DNA of 64,000 nt, from positions 62,001-126,000 of the forward strand of contig PMSM01000013.1 of NCBI GenBank assembly GCA_003168335.1, written 5' to 3'. Positions 62,031 to 64,000 of this stretch are shown here, piece by piece. The DNA comes from Blastocatellia bacterium. Its GTDB lineage: Bacteria; Acidobacteriota; Blastocatellia; Pyrinomonadales; Pyrinomonadaceae. How positions within the stretch are numbered: the stretch's first letter is position 1; the number at the start of each line of letters is the position of its first letter. The notes below the pieces were generated by a model, which saw nothing but the letters and a program-made list of their open reading frames with translations, had not been told where the DNA came from and searched no databases. Made by a program: the position numbers and the translations under genes.

Positions 62031-64000
62031 CTATAGTTCCGTCGCGGCCACCTTCTCGATCATATAAGCCTCGATCTGATCGCCAACCTTGATATCGTTG
62101 AAGTTTTCCAGCCCGATGCCGCATTCAAAACCTTCGCGGACCTCGGAGGCGTCGTCCTTGAAGCGGCGCAGGGAAATGATGTTGCCTTCCCAGGAAACCA
62201 CGCCGTCGCGAATCAAACGGGCGCGGGCATTGCGCTTCATGATTCCGTCGATGACCATGCTCCCGGCGATGGCCCCAATCTTCGGTACGCGAAAGACCTC
62301 GCGGACATCGGCCTTGCCCAGGATCTTCTCTCTTTCGATTTTGTCGAGCATGCCGATCATCGCGGCCTTAATTTCTTCTTCGACCTTGTAGATGATCGAG
62401 TGCAAACGGATGTCCACGCTTTCCTGTTTCGCCAGATCGCCGGCACGCGATTCGGGGCGCACGTTGAAACCGATAATGACGACCGCCGTGGACGAAGCCC
62501 CGGCCTGCGTGGCTGAGGCAAGCAGCACATCCGACTCAGTGATCGCACCTACTCCCGAGCGCACAACTTTCACTTTCACGCGCTCGCTGGACATCTTTTG
62601 CAGCGTCGATTTCAGCACTTCGACCGAGCCCTGCACGTCGGCCTTGAGGACCACGAGCAATTCTTTGACTTCGGTTTCGCCCAGCGCTTCGATCCCGCGC
62701 TTGGTCGACTTAATCAGCGTGCGTTGACGCTCGGCCGCTTTCCGGTGACCAGAGATCTGCTGGGCCCGAATCACGTCCGCAACCACCTGGAAACTCTCGC
62801 CGGCCTGCGGCACGCCCTGCAGTCCCAGCACCTCGACCGGAGTGGCCGGACCGGCTTCGGTCACCGGCTCGCCCCGATCGTTGAACATCGCGCGCACCTT
62901 CCCGAAAATCTGACCCACGATAAATGGATCGCCAACCCGGAGTGTGCCTTGCTGGACCAAAGCGGTGGCGACCGCACCGCGGCCGCGATCGAGCTTGGCT
63001 TCCAACACGACGCCGGATGCCAGACGCGTCGTGCTGGCGCGCAGATTCAGGATATCGGAAGTCAGCAGAATAGTTTCTAGCAGATTCTCGATGTTCTCTC
63101 GTTTCTTGGCCGAGACCTGGACCATCTCTGTTTCGCCGCCCCACTCAACCGGATTAAGGCCCTGTTGAGAGAGTTCCTGTCTGACTCGATCGGGATTCGC
63201 GGCAGGCACATCGATTTTATTGATTGCGACGATGATAGGAACGCCGGCCGCGCGCGAGTGTTCGATCGCCTCAATTGTCTGTGGCATGACGCCGTCGTCA
63301 GCGGCCACGACCAGCACGACCACGTCCGTGGCTTTCGCGCCGCGGGCCCGCATCAGCGTAAACGCTTCGTGCCCGGGGGTGTCGAGGAATACCACGCGTC
63401 TCGTTTCCGCCGGATTATCGGGGCTGGGCACTTCCACACTGTACGCGCCGATGTGTTGGGTGATACCGCCGGCCTCGCCGCCGGCGACATTCGTCGTGCG
63501 AATCGCATCCAGCAGGGAAGTCTTGCCGTGATCGACGTGACCCATTACGGTGACCACCGGCGCGCGCGGCACTTCGACATCATCGGCATCGGTGGCGATC
63601 AGTTCTTCAAACTCTTCCTCCGCAATCATCTCTTCGAAGGGCACAAAACTGACCTCGTAACCGAATCGCTGGCCGAGTTCCGCAGCCACTTCGTCGTTCA
63701 GAGCCTGATTGATGGTTGCAAATACTCCACGCTGAAGCAGCAGGGCGACCACGTCTTTCGGTTTGATGCCGAGCTTTTCGGCAAATTCCTTAACCGTCGA
63801 GCCCTCAACCAAACGCGCCGGCTTCAATTCTCCCTCACCCGTGGCGATGTCCATGCGCCCGGCGATTCGCTGTTCCAGCGTGAGCGTTGCCGGCGGTGCA
63901 ATAAAATCGCGATCAAACCTACCGCCTTTTCCATCACCCGGTCGTTTGCCACTGCGAGACGATCCGCGTCGCGATCGACGCCGGCCCGCGTCGGGCGGCG
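62031..64000 (-). CDS. infB: Translation initiation factor IF-2, N-terminus beyond the window
   Basis: About 656 residues are visible; the start lies beyond the right edge. The basic, Gly/Arg-rich stretch at the edge ([20 protein letters not shown]) is the variable N-terminal region, then the IF2_N fold ([20 protein letters not shown]). GTPase: [32 protein letters not shown]. Domains II, III and IV complete the C-terminus ([20 protein letters not shown], ending EKVAATEL). It delivers initiator tRNA to the 30S subunit. It is followed by rbfA and nrnA. Confidence 0.97.
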   Translation of the reverse strand, partial: PPDAGRRRSRRGSSRSGKRPGDGKGGRFDRDFIAPPATLTLEQRIAGRMDIATGEGELKPARLVEGSTVKEFAEKLGIKPKDVVALLLQRGVFATINQALNDEVAAELGQRFGYEVSFVPFEEMIAEEEFEELIATDADDVEVPRAPVVTVMGHVDHGKTSLLDAIRTTNVAGGEAGGITQHIGAYSVEVPSPDNPAETRRVVFLDTPGHEAFTLMRARGAKATDVVVLVVAADDGVMPQTIEAIEHSRAAGVPIIVAINKIDVPAANPDRVRQELSQQGLNPVEWGGETEMVQVSAKKRENIENLLETILLTSDILNLRASTTRLASGVVLEAKLDRGRGAVATALVQQGTLRVGDPFIVGQIFGKVRAMFNDRGEPVTEAGPATPVEVLGLQGVPQAGESFQVVADVIRAQQISGHRKAAERQRTLIKSTKRGIEALGETEVKELLVVLKADVQGSVEVLKSTLQKMSSERVKVKVVRSGVGAITESDVLLASATQAGASSTAVVIIGFNVRPESRAGDLAKQESVDIRLHSIIYKVEEEIKAAMIGMLDKIEREKILGKADVREVFRVPKIGAIAGSMVIDGIMKRNARARLIRDGVVSWEGNIISLRRFKDDASEVREGFECGIGLENFNDIKVGDQIEAYMIEKVAATEL

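Overview
The window looks like a chromosomal segment of an Acidobacteriota bacterium, most likely class Blastocatellia (Pyrinomonas-like). This is inferred from the mid-range GC, a TIGR03437-like C-terminal domain of the kind common in acidobacterial secreted proteins, many secreted proteins and Hanks-type kinases, and dense short palindromic repeats. No phage, insertion sequence, CRISPR array or rRNA gene is visible. One tRNA (Arg-CCG) is present.

Layout. 1-5.1 kb: tail of a surface-polysaccharide cluster on the minus strand, with three GT4 glycosyltransferases (two tandem paralogs), a DUF4214/coiled-coil/methyltransferase protein and a frameshifted remnant of a Wzt/KpsT-type ABC ATPase. 5.1-12.4 kb: secreted proteins (WD40-like propeller with TIGR03437-like domain, matrixin metalloprotease, GH5-like hydrolase) and two small membrane proteins. 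12.4-22.3 kb: an island of nine secreted proteins around a divergent promoter region, with two paralogous Cys-His-Asp/Asn peptidase-like proteins, a stand-alone copy of their C-terminal domain, a C39-like protein, and two six-bladed tectonin-like propellers (one a lipoprotein). This is the best candidate for an undescribed system. 22.3-30.2 kb: amidohydrolase, UshA-type nucleotidase, SDR, pdxH, der. 30.2-34.8 kb: tgt-yajC-secD-secF, with a palindromic repeat inserted in frame inside tgt. 35-39 kb: tonB-exbB-exbD-exbD-TPR lipoprotein. 39-52 kb: RelA/SpoT, an M16 peptidase pair, a receiver protein, tRNA, a DUF47 protein, kdsD and an S9 peptidase. 52-64 kb, minus strand: THX-yraN-kinase, M20 peptidase, Nudix, folC, accD, btuR, nrnA, rbfA and infB (cut by the window edge).

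How the parts fit: the housekeeping blocks (infB-rbfA-nrnA, accD-folC, tgt-yajC-secDF) keep widely conserved bacterial gene order. The accessory content is dominated by export and the cell envelope: Sec auxiliary proteins, TonB energisation, polysaccharide synthesis, and secreted peptidases and propellers. At least eight families of inverted repeats lie between genes, and one lies within a gene.

Limits: names rest on motifs read by eye. Several starts were moved from the longest open frame to an internal ATG/GTG with a Shine-Dalgarno sequence or signal peptide, as stated in each entry.
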